The notes under the pieces were generated by a model that had not been told where the DNA came from, searched no databases, and worked only from the letters and a program-made list of their open reading frames with translations. Below are positions 7,388 to 15,157 of a stretch of DNA of 17,803 nt, piece by piece; the stretch's first letter is position 1, and every line of letters begins with the position of its first letter. The DNA comes from an uncultured Bacteroidota bacterium (lineage in GTDB: Bacteria; Bacteroidota; Bacteroidia; Chitinophagales; Chitinophagaceae). The stretch is from assembly GCA_903881265.1 (NCBI GenBank), contig CAIRSV010000136.1, positions 1-17,803 of the forward strand, read 5' to 3'. Both the position numbers and the translations under genes were made by a program.

Positions 7388-7873
7388 ATGACTATTCATG
7401 CTTACGTGCTTTTTATTGCAGCACTCATTCCCTTATTAGTTGGTTTTATTTGGTATCATCCAAAGGCTTTTGGAAATGCTTGGATGAAATCGATCGGAGC
7501 TACACCCGAATCGATGAAGAGCGGCAATATGGCCCTGATTGTAGGACTTTGTTATTTATTCGCGTTAATCTTAGCAGCTGGATTGATGCCTATTGCCATT
7601 CATCAGTTTGCATTTGGTTCTGTTTTTGATGGCGATAAGTCGATCGAATCAGCGGCGTATATGAAGAATTTTTATGAAACCTACGGCATGCGATTTAGGA
7701 CCTTTAAACATGGGGCTTTGCACGGCAGCATCACTGCCTTGATTATTGCATTGCCGTTGATTGGCACCAATGCCTTATTTGAACGAAAAGGATTTAAGTA
7801 CATGGCGATCCATGTTGGTTATTGGATAGTGGTATTGGCCTTGATGGGAGGTGTTATTTGTCAGTTTGCATAA
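7388..7873 (+). CDS. DUF1761 family integral membrane protein
   Basis: This is a small inner-membrane protein of unknown function. From the ATG at 7388 it has 161 residues. Four hydrophobic helices fall at about 5-22, 48-70, 109-127 and 139-157. The first helix runs into the motif VGFIWYHPKAFGNAWMK, characteristic of the DUF1761 family. The frame continues upstream to a GTG at 7364, but the added residues (MHSSNIHY) look non-coding and would put polar residues before the first helix, so I prefer the ATG. The gene lies 97 bases after dnaJ in the same direction. It may be read through from the grpE promoter or have its own; I see no convincing TAnnTTTG element in the gap. A strong terminator follows. 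Confidence 0.82.
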   Translation: MTIHAYVLFIAALIPLLVGFIWYHPKAFGNAWMKSIGATPESMKSGNMALIVGLCYLFALILAAGLMPIAIHQFAFGSVFDGDKSIESAAYMKNFYETYGMRFRTFKHGALHGSITALIIALPLIGTNALFERKGFKYMAIHVGYWIVVLALMGGVICQFA

Positions 7874-7890
7874 TCAGATAGTTTATTCCT

Positions 7891-7925
7891 AAAAAAAGGC
7901 TTATCAATCGACAAGCCTTTTTTTT
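7891..7925. terminator. Bidirectional terminator between convergent genes
   Basis: AAAAAAAGGCTT (7891-7902) pairs with AAGCCTTTTTTT (7913-7924) across a 10-base loop that can close further with one mismatch. The stem ends in an A-run on one side and a T-run on the other. It can therefore end both the plus-strand DUF1761 transcript and the minus-strand transcript of the large exported protein, whose stop lies 5 bases away. Confidence 0.9.
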
Positions 7926-7929
7926 ATTA

Positions 7930-10107
7930 CTAACCATTTTCCTGCATTTGAATTTTGAATGCTTTCAGAAATAATGCACCCATATTTTTGTGAGGAGGCA
8001 CATAATCGTTAAAAAGATCTTGCAGTTGAGGCGTCTTCATTTGTATCCCCAACCCGTTCCAATAGTCGATCCAATTCACATCTTGACCACCTAAAATTAA
8101 TTTGTGTAAGTCGCTTAATATCGGATCGTTAATACGCATCGATCCTGTTTGCTTACTTGATATGATGTGAGCATCTTCTGAATGTTCTAATATGGTTGAA
8201 AGGTTATGATAACCTCCACACGAACCAAGAATAATAATTTTGTTTGTGGCGCTAAGATGAGACATCGTGGTGGATAAATGATAGCTATGGCCTCTATGTG
8301 CAATGATGGACGGACTGATTTTATTTTTGTCCATATAATCGCATAGCGAACGCTGCGCTTCTTCGTCTAGGGGTTCTGCCAATGGCAAATTAGCATAGAC
8401 TGTCATTGGTTTACCTTTGATTGATGTGAGTGTAAGCCACTTATCGTTTTTGACAGATTTCCATTCATCGGCTTTGAAGATTGCCTGGAAACTTGCAAAT
8501 GAGTTCATGCCATCTTCGTCACCATAAAAGAAAACTTGTTCTACTACTGAGCCACTATCGTTGGTTAGATTACGATATGGAATAAATGTAATTGGGGGCA
8601 CTCGCAGTTGTTTCTGCAACTCGTCATTCGACGCATCAGGATTAATTGCTGAATTACATAATGTGTGTAAGAGGAAATAAATGATTAAGCCACGCTTGTT
8701 ATTTTCTTTATACACTCTTTCATAATTCGCTTCGACTTCGCCTAAAAGATAATCCAATACATTCGGGTCATTGATACTGCCGAATGAATCAGCTACATCC
8801 ACCGCATCTTCCAAATCTGTTTCGGTATTCTTGTCGATATTCTTGACAAATTTAGCCATTAATGTATTCCGATTTTCTTCGTCGATAGTTGCGATAAATT
8901 CATCGAGCTTGTTATAACCGGCACACATACGAATGAAGGTTCTGAATTTATCCATATTTAAGTCTTGCAAAAACGCATCACCTTTCATAGGGGCCATTTT
9001 GACAAGCATTCTGTTGAAGGTACCTACAAACGTACTCGTGTAAATCTCATCACTGCAAAGGACCATAAGGAAATACATTTCATTCGGAGTGAGATTTTCA
9101 AGGCATTTAAAACGCACAAGATCTGTTGATTCATGCAGCTCGTTCATGACTCGTACATATTCTAATGCCTGCATTTTTGATTCGCGGTCAAGGATTTTTT
9201 TTGTTAGAAGATTCGGTTTCATTCGTTGCTTCATCAAACTTTTAAAATAAAGTTCAGGCACTTCGGTCACTGCATTGACATCATTGATAGACATAGAACC
9301 ATCTCTCAAATCTTCGAGGTACACAATGGCTTTCAACGGTGTTTTGGCTCTGTCTGCTATTTCGACAATTTTCTTCACCAACTGATCTTTACAACGTCTT
9401 ACGATAGCGCGTTCTAAGGATGTGCTATTGGCATACGTAAGAATTAGATTAGGTTGTTTGGGTGCAATATGAGCGAGCATGTCTTCGGCGGCAGGAAGGT
9501 CTTTATACTCACGCAATTTTTTAAACATCTCATCGGGGTATAACCTTACCATGTTTGTATACACAGCAGCTATGGCCGGACCGTTTTCTTTGAACATCGG
9601 CATCAGGTTATACAATGAGCGACTGAAATTTGCATTGATATCATCTAAAATGTCGCCACCTAATTCACGTTTCTTAATCAGCGTCTCGTAATTATCTACA
9701 GTGTTCGTATATAATTCCGCATCTACTTTTCCATTCGCCTGATCGAATGTAAATTCTTTTATTGAGACTTGTAATTCCGTCAGGTACGTTATTTTTTTAA
9801 AATGATCAAGCGGTAAATTTTCAATGATTTGCTGCAGTTGGTCTACATGTCGTAGCAAGGCATCCGTCAGTTTGTCGCTCGAAGTCGTATCGCCTTTGAC
9901 AGTGATGCGGCCATCTTTCGTGTGGTCAAATTCATCGGCTGCTAGTTGAATCTTATCTATCTTGTCGTGCCATAATTGTCGATTGATAGGCACTGGTATC
10001 CATAATTCTGTCGAAGTCCAAGGGTCTTTTTTTTCTCTTTTTTCTTTTTGTGCGAATGATGAGAAAGGCAGCAGCAATACGGCTAAGACAATAAGGTGTA
10101 CTTTCAT
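7930..10107 (-). CDS. Large exported protein of unknown family with a putative C-terminal clan CD-like cysteine peptidase dyad
   Basis: I do not recognise the family. From the ATG at 10107 the protein has 725 residues. A clear signal peptide (MKVHLIVLAVLLLPFSSFAQ) is followed by a charged KEKREKKD stretch. Residues about 30-500 look mostly alpha-helical and lack membrane helices, a CxxCH motif or a type IX sorting tail. The last 220 residues look alpha/beta. A strand reads VEQVFFYGDEDG, a later segment contains IAHRGHSYH (His604 and His607), and the hydrophobic strand KIIILGSCGG carries Cys630. A His-Gly pair, then a hydrophobic strand ending in Cys about 23 to 26 residues later, is the pattern of clan CD peptidases such as separase and CHAT proteins. 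Peptidase activity is inference. The longer frame starts with GTG at 10146 and would bury the signal peptide. The gene stands alone between a promoter-like element and a shared terminator. Confidence 0.85.
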   Translation of the reverse strand: MKVHLIVLAVLLLPFSSFAQKEKREKKDPWTSTELWIPVPINRQLWHDKIDKIQLAADEFDHTKDGRITVKGDTTSSDKLTDALLRHVDQLQQIIENLPLDHFKKITYLTELQVSIKEFTFDQANGKVDAELYTNTVDNYETLIKKRELGGDILDDINANFSRSLYNLMPMFKENGPAIAAVYTNMVRLYPDEMFKKLREYKDLPAAEDMLAHIAPKQPNLILTYANSTSLERAIVRRCKDQLVKKIVEIADRAKTPLKAIVYLEDLRDGSMSINDVNAVTEVPELYFKSLMKQRMKPNLLTKKILDRESKMQALEYVRVMNELHESTDLVRFKCLENLTPNEMYFLMVLCSDEIYTSTFVGTFNRMLVKMAPMKGDAFLQDLNMDKFRTFIRMCAGYNKLDEFIATIDEENRNTLMAKFVKNIDKNTETDLEDAVDVADSFGSINDPNVLDYLLGEVEANYERVYKENNKRGLIIYFLLHTLCNSAINPDASNDELQKQLRVPPITFIPYRNLTNDSGSVVEQVFFYGDEDGMNSFASFQAIFKADEWKSVKNDKWLTLTSIKGKPMTVYANLPLAEPLDEEAQRSLCDYMDKNKISPSIIAHRGHSYHLSTTMSHLSATNKIIILGSCGGYHNLSTILEHSEDAHIISSKQTGSMRINDPILSDLHKLILGGQDVNWIDYWNGLGIQMKTPQLQDLFNDYVPPHKNMGALFLKAFKIQMQENG

Positions 10108-10125
10108 ATAGTGGGGGAAGTGTAG

Positions 10126-10133
10126 CAAATGTA
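10126..10133 (-). promoter_or_regulatory. Possible -7 element of the large exported protein gene
   Basis: TACATTTG on the minus strand matches TAnnTTTG fully and lies 18 bases upstream of the preferred ATG, giving a leader of about 13 bases. It lies downstream of the alternative GTG start at 10146, which supports the ATG. No TTG sits at the right distance for a -33 element. A hairpin (CGTTAA at 10158-10163, TTAACG at 10171-10176) occupies that area and could be an operator. Confidence 0.45.
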
Positions 10134-10219
10134 AAAACAAATACACAATTACTATTCCGTTAAGTTTACTTTAACGCATAGGCTTCTTGAAGAGCGCGAG
10201 AATCACATGTTTGTGTTGC

Positions 10220-11620
10220 TTAGTTCAGCACATCTTTAGAGGCGACCAATGGCATATCGGCTACCAATTTGATTTGGTCATACCCGCCTAATACATTCCT
10301 TAGGTTGTGATAACCTTGACGTTTTAGTAGCGATGCAGCGATGACAGAACGATAACCACCTGCGCAATGCACATATAAATTATCTGATTCTTCAAAATTA
10401 CTGATGATCGACATGTCGGTGAGTGTATGCAACGGAATGTTTAATGCGGTTTTTACATGGCCAGCTTCAAATTCAAGTTCTTTCCGCACATCAACCACTA
10501 CCATCTTAGCATCATAATTTAGGTCCATCTTTAATTCATCCGCTTCGATATCAATAATCAAGTCGATTTCTTCACCTGCATTTTTCCAAGCCTCATAACC
10601 TCCTTTAAGGTAGCCATGAATTTTATCAAACCCTACACGGGCCAATCGCACAAGCGTTTCCTCTTCTTTTCCTTCGTCGTTTACTAATATGATGCTTGCT
10701 TTAAACGGCAACAAGGCTCCGGCCCATTCGGCAAATCGGCCTTCAAGACCAATGCTGATGGATCCAGGAATAAATCCTTCTGTAAATAGTTTTGCTGAAC
10801 GTGTATCAAGTATGATAGCGCCTTCGTTCACTTCTTTTTTAAATGCTGAAATAGATAATGGTTTCAAACCGTCTGTTTTTAATTCATCTAAACTTGTATA
10901 TCCTTTTTGATTGATGCTCGCATTGATAGCGAAATACACAGGAGGTGTATGTAAACCTTGTGTGACTGCGTTGATAAAGTCGTCTTTTGATTGCTCTTGC
11001 ATTGCATAGTTACTCTGCTTTTCTTCACCAATAGTGCTGTGGGTATTTGGCCCTAAATTTTTTCCGCAACTCGATCCAGGTCCGTGGGCAGGATACACTT
11101 TTACATAATCGGGTAATTGTTTCAATTTGTTGAGTGAATCATATAGATAGGCAGCCAATTCTTCTTTCGTCAGATTGCCACTAAATAAATCAGGTCGTCC
11201 TACATCACCTACGAAGAGCGTATCGCCGGTAAATAGTGCGGAAGGTTTTTTATCTTCATCCATTAATAAATAGCATGTCGATTCCATTGTGTGCCCCGGT
11301 GTGTGAAGCGCTTTCATTGTCAATTTGCCTAGGATAAAATCTTCGTTATCCGTTGCGGTGTATTTTTCAAATGCTGTTGTTGCATTCGGCCCGTAGATAA
11401 TTGTAGCGCCTGTTTTTTTTGCTAGGTCGATATGCCCACTAACAAAATCGGCATGAAAATGTGTTTCGAAAATATATTTGATCTTGGCGTTTCGTTCTTC
11501 GGCCATTGCGATATACTTGTCTGTATCACGCAAGGGGTCAATAATTGCTACTTCGCCATCTGATTCGATAAAATAAGCGGCTTCAGACAAACACGAAGTA
11601 TATAGTTGTTCGATATACAT
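10220..11620 (-). CDS. Persulfide dioxygenase-rhodanese fusion (MBL fold plus two rhodanese domains, CstB-like)
   Basis: This is a likely cytoplasmic sulfur-detoxification enzyme that oxidises low-molecular-weight persulfides to sulfite and moves sulfane sulfur, possibly to thiosulfate. The 466-residue protein has three parts. A metallo-beta-lactamase fold (1-190) carries ETHFHADFVSGH (His54, His56, Asp58), HTPGH (His110), TGD (Asp133) and PAHG (His179). A first rhodanese domain (about 262-352) keeps LDTRS and the GGYEAW tail, but has VNDEG where the catalytic Cys loop should be, so it is probably inactive. A second rhodanese domain (about 365-460) has VDVR and the active loop HCAGGYRS with Cys419. 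The order dioxygenase, pseudo-rhodanese, rhodanese is that of Staphylococcus aureus CstB. It is the last gene of its run, 22 bases after the SDR gene. The domains are secure; the exact substrate is inferred. Confidence 0.9.
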   Translation of the reverse strand: MYIEQLYTSCLSEAAYFIESDGEVAIIDPLRDTDKYIAMAEERNAKIKYIFETHFHADFVSGHIDLAKKTGATIIYGPNATTAFEKYTATDNEDFILGKLTMKALHTPGHTMESTCYLLMDEDKKPSALFTGDTLFVGDVGRPDLFSGNLTKEELAAYLYDSLNKLKQLPDYVKVYPAHGPGSSCGKNLGPNTHSTIGEEKQSNYAMQEQSKDDFINAVTQGLHTPPVYFAINASINQKGYTSLDELKTDGLKPLSISAFKKEVNEGAIILDTRSAKLFTEGFIPGSISIGLEGRFAEWAGALLPFKASIILVNDEGKEEETLVRLARVGFDKIHGYLKGGYEAWKNAGEEIDLIIDIEADELKMDLNYDAKMVVVDVRKELEFEAGHVKTALNIPLHTLTDMSIISNFEESDNLYVHCAGGYRSVIAASLLKRQGYHNLRNVLGGYDQIKLVADMPLVASKDVLN

Positions 11621-11642
11621 GATGAAAGAGAGTTTTTAAAAA

Positions 11643-12410
11643 TTAAACTGTTTTTTTAATGGTGTAATGTGCATTGGCTTGCGTGAGGCAAGTCAGGGTT
11701 AAGTCGTTGATACAAACATGCGTTGGTAGCGTACACGCATAATAGATTGCATCTGCTACATCACTTGGTGTGAGCGGCGTAAATCCATCGTATACGGCGT
11801 TGGCACGATCTTCATCGCCTTTAAATCGCACCAACGAAAACTCAGTTTCGCAGGCACCTGGATTCACCGATGTTACCTTAATGCCATACGGCAATAAATC
11901 TATTCTCATACTTTTACTGAGTGCATCAACGGCGTGTTTGGTAGCGCAATACACATTGCCTTTTGCATATACATCTTTTGCTGCAGTTGAACTGATATTA
12001 ACGATATGTCCAACACCTTGTCGCTTCATCATAGGCATCACTTCTCTGCTAACATGCAGCAAACCTTTTACATTCGTGTCGATCATGACATTCCAATCGT
12101 CATAATCACCTTCGTCAATGGTTGACATACCTGATGCGAGTCCTGCGTTATTGATTAAGATATCTATGACCGGGAAACGGGTTGTGTCTATCGTGGCGAT
12201 TGCTTGTTTGGTTTCTTCGAGATGCCTGACATCGAAACATAAGATTTGCACTGCACAATGATATTGTTCTTCCAACGAAGCTTTCAACGCAGTCAACCGA
12301 TCGAGTCGCCTGCCTGTTAAGATTAAGTTGAAATTGTTTTTTGCAAATTGAAGTGCGCAACTTTGTCCTATCCCCGATGTGGCTCCTGTGATTAATACTG
12401 TTCTATTCAT
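11643..12410 (-). CDS. Short-chain dehydrogenase/reductase, YdfG-like
   Basis: This is an NAD(P)-dependent oxidoreductase of the classical SDR family, cytoplasmic. The 255-residue protein has the cofactor motif TGATSGIG (8-15), the structural NNAG (87-90), and the catalytic Ser140/141, Tyr154 and Lys158 (YCATK). LTGRR after the second strand suggests NADP. Blocks such as NNAGLASGM, MIDTNVKGLL, GGNVY-like GNVYCATK, FSLVRFKGD and STLP-like TLPTHVCIN closely resemble E. coli YdfG. YdfG reduces malonic semialdehyde and oxidises L-allo-threonine and 3-hydroxy acids. That similarity is from memory, so the substrate is a suggestion only. The gene begins 4 bases after the PKD protein stop and lies 22 bases before the persulfide dioxygenase, inside the same run. 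The ATG start is unambiguous. Confidence 0.9.
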   Translation of the reverse strand: MNRTVLITGATSGIGQSCALQFAKNNFNLILTGRRLDRLTALKASLEEQYHCAVQILCFDVRHLEETKQAIATIDTTRFPVIDILINNAGLASGMSTIDEGDYDDWNVMIDTNVKGLLHVSREVMPMMKRQGVGHIVNISSTAAKDVYAKGNVYCATKHAVDALSKSMRIDLLPYGIKVTSVNPGACETEFSLVRFKGDEDRANAVYDGFTPLTPSDVADAIYYACTLPTHVCINDLTLTCLTQANAHYTIKKTV

Positions 12411-12414
12411 GTGG

Positions 12415-14325
12415 TTATCTGAGTAAGGTCACGTCCCCTTTGATCGTTTTTTCTTTGTTATCTATGTCAATGGCGCTGATGATCCAAAAGTAGGTACCCA
12501 CTTCGCAATCTCGTCCTTTGTAGGTGCCGTCCCAACCTCTTCGGAAGTAGTTGGTAAAGAATACCTCTTCGCCCCAGCGGTCATAAATTTTAAAATAATT
12601 TAATTTCTTAAAGCCAGCGGCTAAAATTCTGAAAATGTCATTATCGCCATCACTGTTCGGCGAAAATGCATTCGGCATAGTAATATAAGGGCCATCGGCG
12701 ATAGTGATGTTGATCGTGTCTTTGCCTATACAGCCATTTGATGTGATACCCTGCAGCACATAGGTGAATACACCCATTTCTGGAAAAATTGCATTGGGGT
12801 TATAGACATTTGGATTGTCCATAAAAGTCGATGGGCTCCAAGCGTAAGATTGGGCACCGGTGCCATTAAACTGGAATGGTGAATTTTTTACAATAACCGT
12901 ATCATTGCCTGCAAAGATGCGCACCTGAGGAATGCTCAATGTGTTCGATGCGGTGTCACGGCATCCATACTTATTGCCAGAAATGAGTGTGATCGTAAAA
13001 TCTCGTCCTATGTTGTTGTAAGTATGTATCGGATTTTGCATTCGGCTTGTATCGCCATCATCAAAATTCCATTTCCAATAATTGATCGCATTAAACGTAG
13101 ATGTTGTCTTGTCAAAAAATGAAATAGGTTGATTAGGACATAGTAATCCTTGATAATCAAAATCGGTTTGAAAATTAGGATAGACTTTTACAAAACGCGT
13201 AATGCTGTCTGGACACGTAGAGCCTTTATTGACAATCAGTTTGACAATATAGGTGCCTGTATCGCTGTAAGTATAAGTTGGTTCAAACTGTGTCGATGTA
13301 TCGGTCGTAATGCCTGTTTCCCCAAAGTCCCAATCGTATTTGAAACCACCTGTACTTGTGTTGATGAAATGAATTGTGTTGGTTTTACAACTGACAATAT
13401 AGGTATTCTGTTCTTCAGAAAGTTGAGGGATGTTAGCTACAACGGCCTTCGAACAATTGGTAACAACAAACTGAAATTCTCGACGTATTGTGTTGATGAT
13501 AGTGCCATTTCGCCATTCGTTACAACACACATTCACCACGAAGCGGCCTAGAAGGTTAGGCGTGCCGGTAATAAGTCCCGTGACAGGATTGATTTTTATG
13601 ACAGGATTGCCTCCCATAGGGGTGCCTCCATTCAATGGTGAAATATAATTAACTGTGGCTAGTCCGGGAAGGCTGGTAGTAATTTTTGGTTTTGGGTCAG
13701 TAGGGTCGCCACCTTTGAAGGCGTTGCAAAATTCATACGACAACGAATCGCCATCAGCATCAAAGGCAGCATGGTTATATACGAATGGATTATTGATACA
13801 GATAATCTGTGGAGGATAATTAGTAAAGGCTGCACTCGTATTGCATACAATTGGTGCTGCTGGAATGCTTGCAAAATAGGTGGCGCCTGTGTTGCCGGGG
13901 TTGATGATATTGTTGATTGATCCGTTACGACAACAACGCTGACACATGATGGTATAGGGCACTAAATTGTCTGGCAAAATGACCAAATATTTAAACTGAA
14001 GTCGGTTGATGCAAGTGGGCGGTGGGTTATTAATGCAGTCATTACTGAAGTTCACGGGCACGACCAAACTGCTAAAGGAATAAACCGAATCGATTGAATA
14101 AAACGAATTACCTCTGAAGATGGTAAGAAAGGCCGGGTCGTCATCCGCTAATGCAGCCGGGTTTCCGCCACCTTGTGATGGTGGAAGGCAATCGCGGTAA
14201 AGGTTTAATGTAAACTCATACTTGTTTGTGCCAATGCATTTGTATGTAAACTCGCCGCCCACGATATGCGATGCAAACGCTGATTGGCAAAGGACTAACA
14301 ATAGTATTGGTAGGAGTTTTTTCAA
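12415..14325 (-). CDS. Secreted PKD-domain protein with type IX secretion/gliding-motility C-terminal domain
   Basis: This is a cell-surface or secreted protein, probably adhesin-like. From TTG at 14325 it has 636 residues. The signal peptide (MKKLLPILLLVLCQSAFA) is followed by SHIVGGEFTYKC, a domain start frequent in Bacteroidota surface proteins. The N-terminal region (about 20-295) is cysteine-rich, with CQRCCRNG and CCNEWRNG, and includes a cadherin/He_PIG-like stretch (FDADGDSLSY through VTGLITGTP). Two PKD domains follow at about 317-377 (YDWDFG) and 400-457 (WKWNFDDGD). A third Ig-like domain spans about 475-545. The end is the CHU_C / gliding-motility-associated domain (PNAFSPNSDGDNDIF, YDRWGEEVF, GWDGTYKG, GTYFW), taken as a type IX secretion signal. 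No ATG exists near the signal peptide; another TTG lies at 14334. The function is inferred from domains only. Confidence 0.88.
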   Translation of the reverse strand: MKKLLPILLLVLCQSAFASHIVGGEFTYKCIGTNKYEFTLNLYRDCLPPSQGGGNPAALADDDPAFLTIFRGNSFYSIDSVYSFSSLVVPVNFSNDCINNPPPTCINRLQFKYLVILPDNLVPYTIMCQRCCRNGSINNIINPGNTGATYFASIPAAPIVCNTSAAFTNYPPQIICINNPFVYNHAAFDADGDSLSYEFCNAFKGGDPTDPKPKITTSLPGLATVNYISPLNGGTPMGGNPVIKINPVTGLITGTPNLLGRFVVNVCCNEWRNGTIINTIRREFQFVVTNCSKAVVANIPQLSEEQNTYIVSCKTNTIHFINTSTGGFKYDWDFGETGITTDTSTQFEPTYTYSDTGTYIVKLIVNKGSTCPDSITRFVKVYPNFQTDFDYQGLLCPNQPISFFDKTTSTFNAINYWKWNFDDGDTSRMQNPIHTYNNIGRDFTITLISGNKYGCRDTASNTLSIPQVRIFAGNDTVIVKNSPFQFNGTGAQSYAWSPSTFMDNPNVYNPNAIFPEMGVFTYVLQGITSNGCIGKDTINITIADGPYITMPNAFSPNSDGDNDIFRILAAGFKKLNYFKIYDRWGEEVFFTNYFRRGWDGTYKGRDCEVGTYFWIISAIDIDNKEKTIKGDVTLLR

Positions 14326-14331
14326 GATGAA

Positions 14332-14339
14332 CAAAAGTA
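14332..14339 (-). promoter_or_regulatory. Possible internal -7 element before the PKD protein gene
   Basis: TACTTTTG on the minus strand fits TAnnTTTG and ends 7 bases before the preferred TTG start at 14325. No -33 TTG is found at the right distance. If it is used, the transcript would be almost leaderless, and the upstream TTG at 14334 could not be the start. Chance occurrence is quite possible. Confidence 0.25.
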
Positions 14340-14346
14340 AGGCTTT

Positions 14347-15153
14347 TTATAATTTTAACGCGTATTTCAAAAAGCTATTTAGCATAGCATTTAATAGAGT
14401 CGGACTTTCTACCATGCCGCTGTGACCTACATGTCGAAGTATATCGACCTTGGCTATTTTTGCGATAGCAGCCTGCTGCAACGATTGCGAAAAGGGCACT
14501 GCATTGTCATCGGTGCCAATAATGAACTGAACAGGCAATGACGTATTTTCTAAGACGGAAATTTTTGATGGGCGATGAATCATTGCAGTATAATAGGCTT
14601 GTAATGAATCGGCTGAAATTTTTAAGGCGTTTGCAAGGTGTTCATTCATTTCGGACTGTAATGTCTTTTTTGATAATTCGCTATATAAATTGGGAATCAT
14701 CGCATTGAGGAAGACCTCCTTTCCGTTATTCTGAATGAGTTTGATTGTTTTTTGCCTGTTTGTTTTCTTGGCATCATCATCGTCATATGCCGATGAATGA
14801 ACCAATGAGAAGGCGGCTAGATAGGATTCGTATTTTTCGGCAAAAGCAAGTGTAGCATATCCTCCCATCGAATGGCCAATGAGTATAATTTTTTCAAGTT
14901 GTTCTTGTTGTATGATGTCAAAAACAAAATCGGCGAATAATTCAATACTCATTTCTTCTTTCGGCAAAGGCGATAAACCACTGCCTGGTAAGTCAGGAAC
15001 GATTACTGTGTAGTTGGTTTTCAGCGCGGCTAGCTGATACTTCCAAATATGATGATCTTCTGCAAAACCATGCAGCAGTATGATAGGAAATCCTTGACCG
15101 CTTTTGGTATAGACACATTTTGCAAACCGGTCACTCTTCAATTCTGTAGGCAT
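14347..15153 (-). CDS. Alpha/beta hydrolase
   Basis: This is a soluble alpha/beta-hydrolase-fold enzyme, probably an esterase or similar, in the cytoplasm (no signal peptide). From ATG at 15153 the 268-residue protein shows the oxyanion-hole region LLHGF (26-30) and PDLPGSGLS near 53. The nucleophile elbow is GHSMGG with Ser95. The acid falls in IIGTDDNAVPF (Asp215 or Asp216), and the base is His244 in HVGHSG. The triad is complete. The open frame reaches back to a non-ATG codon at 15210, which would overlap the preceding gene by 53 bases. The ATG at 15153 instead follows that gene's stop by 4 bases and gives a normal N-terminus, so I use it. The substrate cannot be told from the sequence. 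Neighbours suggest co-transcription with the Lnb-like gene upstream. Confidence 0.9.
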   Translation of the reverse strand: MPTELKSDRFAKCVYTKSGQGFPIILLHGFAEDHHIWKYQLAALKTNYTVIVPDLPGSGLSPLPKEEMSIELFADFVFDIIQQEQLEKIILIGHSMGGYATLAFAEKYESYLAAFSLVHSSAYDDDDAKKTNRQKTIKLIQNNGKEVFLNAMIPNLYSELSKKTLQSEMNEHLANALKISADSLQAYYTAMIHRPSKISVLENTSLPVQFIIGTDDNAVPFSQSLQQAAIAKIAKVDILRHVGHSGMVESPTLLNAMLNSFLKYALKL

Positions 15154-15157
15154 ACTA

